Shown piece by piece: positions 61,577 through 64,000 of a stretch of 64,000 nucleotides of DNA. A model generated the notes under the pieces. It had not been told where the DNA came from, did not search any database, and saw nothing but the letters and a program-made list of their open reading frames with translations. The translations under genes were made by a program, and so were the position numbers. Position 1 is the first letter of the stretch. The number at the start of each line of letters is the position of its first letter. Source of the DNA: Panicum virgatum (taxonomy: Eukaryota; Streptophyta; Magnoliopsida; Poales; Poaceae); assembly GCF_016808335.1 (NCBI RefSeq), contig NC_053147.1:69748960-69812959 (forward strand), read 5' to 3'.

Positions 61577-61906
61577 GGTGTGTTTAGATTTTTTTACCGT
61601 AAATTTTTAAAAGAAAATTTTACTATTTCGGAGTACAGAATAAAATTTATTTCCACAAATGGATTGTAAATCGCGAGACGAATCTAACGAGCCTAATTAA
61701 TTCATGATTAATACATAATTAGCAAATGGTTACTGTAACATCACTATTCCAAATCATAGATTAAGTAGGCTCATTAGATTCATCTCGCGATTTACAACTT
61801 ATCCGTGCAAAAGATTTTGCAAATAGATTTTATTTAGTACTCTATACATGTGTCCAAACATTCGATGTGACCTTTTGGGTGTAAAATTTTGGGATCTAAA
61901 CACGGC
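61577..61906. mobile_element. Tourist-like MITE, copy 4
   Basis: Left GGTGTGTTTAGAT and right ATCTAAACACGGC are imperfect inverted repeats. The internal pair around TAAATCGCGAGACGAATC and its inverse matches copies 1 and 2. A clear target duplication was not found. Confidence 0.65.
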
Positions 61907-61943
61907 TATCAACAGCCCTTGAAATCCTCCTCAAATCCGGGTC

Positions 61944-62345
61944 TGTCAGACCTGGGGCAGCGGAACTGCTTATAGGCATAAAATGTTTTAGAGTAAGAGA
62001 TAGCTCATAGATGTACCTTATCTCTTTTTTAACTACTCAAATAGGCATAGAATTATGTGCAGTACAAAGGAAACTACCCGATTGTGTTGTAGTAGTACTC
62101 CAACTGTACTCGGCTATGACTTCCCATATAATCCTGCCCCCCGGATATATAAGGGCGGGCAGGGACCCCCTCGAAACAATCATCTACACCTAAGACAATA
62201 CAAACCACCACACAAGACGTAGGGTATTACACCAAACAATCATCTAAATCCTTGTGTTCCTTGCACCATCGAGTTTCAGAGTCGTCGATCCCTACCTACA
62301 AACCCTATTGCTAAGGGTATCCCCGAGCAGGCTTGGCGGTAAACA
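61944..62345 (+). repeat. 5' LTR of the RIRE2-like element
   Basis: Begins TGTCAGACCTGGGGCAG and ends GGCGGTAAACA, giving TGT...ACA ends. It contains a TATA box near 62146. A tRNA primer site follows within ten bases. Its length fits the short LTRs of this group. Confidence 0.75.
62146..62153 (+). promoter_or_regulatory. TATA box in the LTR
   Basis: TATATAAG sits in a GC-richer context about 200 bp before the LTR end. This is the probable core promoter of the element. Confidence 0.65.
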
Positions 62346-62353
62346 CCGATAGC

Positions 62354-62370
62354 TGGCGTGCCAGGTAGGG
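62354..62370 (+). other. Primer-binding site of the RIRE2-like element
   Basis: TGGCGTGCCAGGTAGGG starts eight bases after the LTR. Related TGGCGCGCCAGGTAGG sites mark many grass Tat/Ogre elements. The priming tRNA is probably tRNA-Arg, by family knowledge and not by alignment here. Confidence 0.6.
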
Positions 62371-62397
62371 GACTCGGCGAGTTCATCGGCGAGTTCG

Positions 62398-64000
62398 ATG
62401 GCCACTTTCGCTTTCAGCACCATGACGCCTCCCAGAGGCGTCACCTTCATCTTCGGCTCGTGGGTCTGCGTCGCCAATGGTTCAGGTGGCTTCGATAGCC
62501 ACTTAACCAACTCTCGCACGCCGAAGAACTCCACGTCGGAAGACTCCAACAAACTCGCCAGATCTCATGATCGCGGTGTTATGTTGCTTCCCGACCTTGC
62601 CAAGGAGATCGAGTCAAAACTAGAAATCAACTCGAGTTCTACTCGGACTCAGATTGATCTCAAACCGAAATTCACTCGGATTGGGACTCTTATCGCGCAA
62701 CCCGTCTTTGGTTTGTGCAATTCATCGTCTGTTTACAAACAGATGATTAGATCCTCCTATGAAAATAGCTTGGATCGCCTACTTCACATCGAAAACCAAT
62801 CAGCCACCGCTAGCCGGGAGGCACCCGTTTTTGACGTCTATCTAGATCCAGTCGAGTCATCTCCAGACAGCCTAGATTTCATCACCAATGTGCTGGCTAA
62901 GATGCAACTCAAATCTTGCCAAGATCATACTCTCGCAGAACTACTCGACAACCTGCGAGAAGTCGCCAGCATTGATGATCTCCCGTTTCAACACGGTACT
63001 CCCCTCGAAACCGAGAGGGAAACTGGCTCAGGTGGAACTGTCCTAGCTGATTACGAATCAGACCCAAAAAGCTTCTATCACGAGCGTTTGGTTTCGGTAA
63101 TCATCTAGCCCGGAGGTGCTCCAAGCCACCATGATCCAAACGAATCATTGGATCAGATCTCAGCAGACAACCTGACCCAAGACGCTCCAGCTGATGAAGA
63201 CGAAGTCACTCGTACAGCCCGCAGGGAAAGGAATCAACGCAAAGAAGTGCGCAGGACTCGTGCGGCCGAACGTGCTCATCTGCCGCCACGCAACCTCAAC
63301 AACGAATTCAACAATGCTGTGGATCCCATCTTCAGAACACCGATCGCCGCAATGACAGAAGCAACCCCGCGACTCATGACGATGCCCCAGAATCCCGAGT
63401 TGGAACGAGTCATAAATCTCAAAAAAATGCTGTTGAACAACTCGTGAAACAGAACCCCCTATCCTCGCTTCACGGTACGCGATCAAGGGCTACCACAATA
63501 GCAATACCTCAAGCAAGCCGTACCCCCGGAGGCCACCAGCGTCAACAGCAGCAAGAACAGCAGAACCGAAGAAACCAAGAGGATCAGAAAGGTATGAGTA
63601 GTCATCGCCCCAGAGGTGGCCAACCACAAACAAATCAAGCTCCTGTCCCTCAGCCTAACCGCAACAACAACAGGAAAGAGGTAGCCGATTCCATCGTGGA
63701 CGTACGGGACATCATCAATGCAAGACGCAGAGCACAGCTTGCAGACAACTCCGATCGTTTCCCCGCCCTCAGCAGTGTCTTCGACAACGTCGAGTACCCA
63801 AAGGATTTCAAGCCAACAAACATCCAGAAGTACGACGGTAAGCAAGACCCTGCTCAATGGTTACGTTTATATTCGACCGCTGTTAGTGTTGCAGGGGGAG
63901 ACACCAACACCAAGGTCCTCTACTTCCCGATGGCCTTGGAGCCCGCATCCCTCACGTGGCTCGAAAGCTTGGCGCGCGAGTCCATTCACTCGTGGGATGA
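62398..64000 (+). pseudogene. gag of the RIRE2-like element, broken and cut by the window end
   Basis: The reading starts MATFAFSTMTPPRGVTF. It meets TAG at 63106-63108 and reopens in the same frame (APADEDEVTRTARRERNQ, HLPPRNLNNEF). It shifts frame in an A-tract near 63420-63426. The new frame runs open to the end with GGHQRQQQQEQQNRRNQ, ADSIVDVRDIINARRRAQL and a Retrotrans_gag domain (KYDGKQDPAQWLRLYSTAV, VLYFPMALEPASLTWLES). This is the capsid-type region of Tat/Ogre gag. It is non-functional as seen. Confidence 0.8.

Larger units (their letters stand above)
61944..64000 (+). mobile_element. Ty3/gypsy element, Tat/Ogre (RIRE2-like), 5' part only
   Basis: A 402-bp LTR, a primer-binding region and a gag reading on the plus strand are present. 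The element continues beyond the window, so pol, the second LTR and the target duplication cannot be seen. The left flank is GGGTC. Gag already carries a stop and a frameshift. Confidence 0.8.

Overview
This window is plant nuclear DNA from a grass, probably a panicoid or a close relative. The evidence is GC-rich first exons with GT-AG introns, dense Stowaway and Tourist MITEs, long-LTR Ty3/gypsy chromovirus and Tat/Ogre-type elements, and a SUT2-type sucrose transporter that reads like its rice counterpart. There are no bacterial features, tRNAs, rRNAs or CRISPR arrays.

Layout: 1-6.9 kb holds a broken MATH-BTB fragment, two tiny hydrophobic ORFs that look like tandem paralogs split by a hAT element, and several MITEs. 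6.9-9.6 kb (minus) is an intact single-exon G-type lectin receptor kinase with a second hAT element about 190 bp upstream of its start. 12.7-13.7 kb (plus) is a one-exon R2R3-MYB of the MYB44 type. 17.3-20.9 kb (plus) is a five-exon sucrose transporter (SUT2/SUT4 clade) with a LINE-like insertion just upstream. 21.6-22.8 kb (minus) is a plastid-targeted metallo-beta-lactamase-fold protein that converges on SUT2. 23.4-35.8 kb is mostly relics and repeats: an mTERF pseudogene, a PIF-like element with a 137-bp minisatellite, a CACTA fragment, MITEs and LINE ends. 35.8-40.8 kb (minus) is a 12-exon PRP4-type spliceosomal kinase.

41.1-61.2 kb is one nested transposon. A PIF/Harbinger element of about 4.8 kb, carrying a Myb/SANT-like ORF and a DDE transposase, was entered by a solo LTR (2,325 bp, TSD GTTAG) and a complete Tekay-like Ty3/gypsy retrotransposon (13,000 bp, TSD CAGAG, 3.6-kb LTRs). 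Both insertions lie in the Myb-like ORF. 61.9-64.0 kb is the 5' end of a second Ty3/gypsy element of Tat/Ogre (RIRE2-like) type, which runs off the window.

The five host genes do not form a pathway. They cover signalling, transcription, vacuolar sucrose efflux, a plastid protein and pre-mRNA splicing. I saw no undescribed defence or metabolic system. The most unusual signals are the datable nested transposon with fully readable junctions, two poly(A)/(T)-only insertions flanked by target-site duplications, and the pair of hydrophobic microprotein ORFs.
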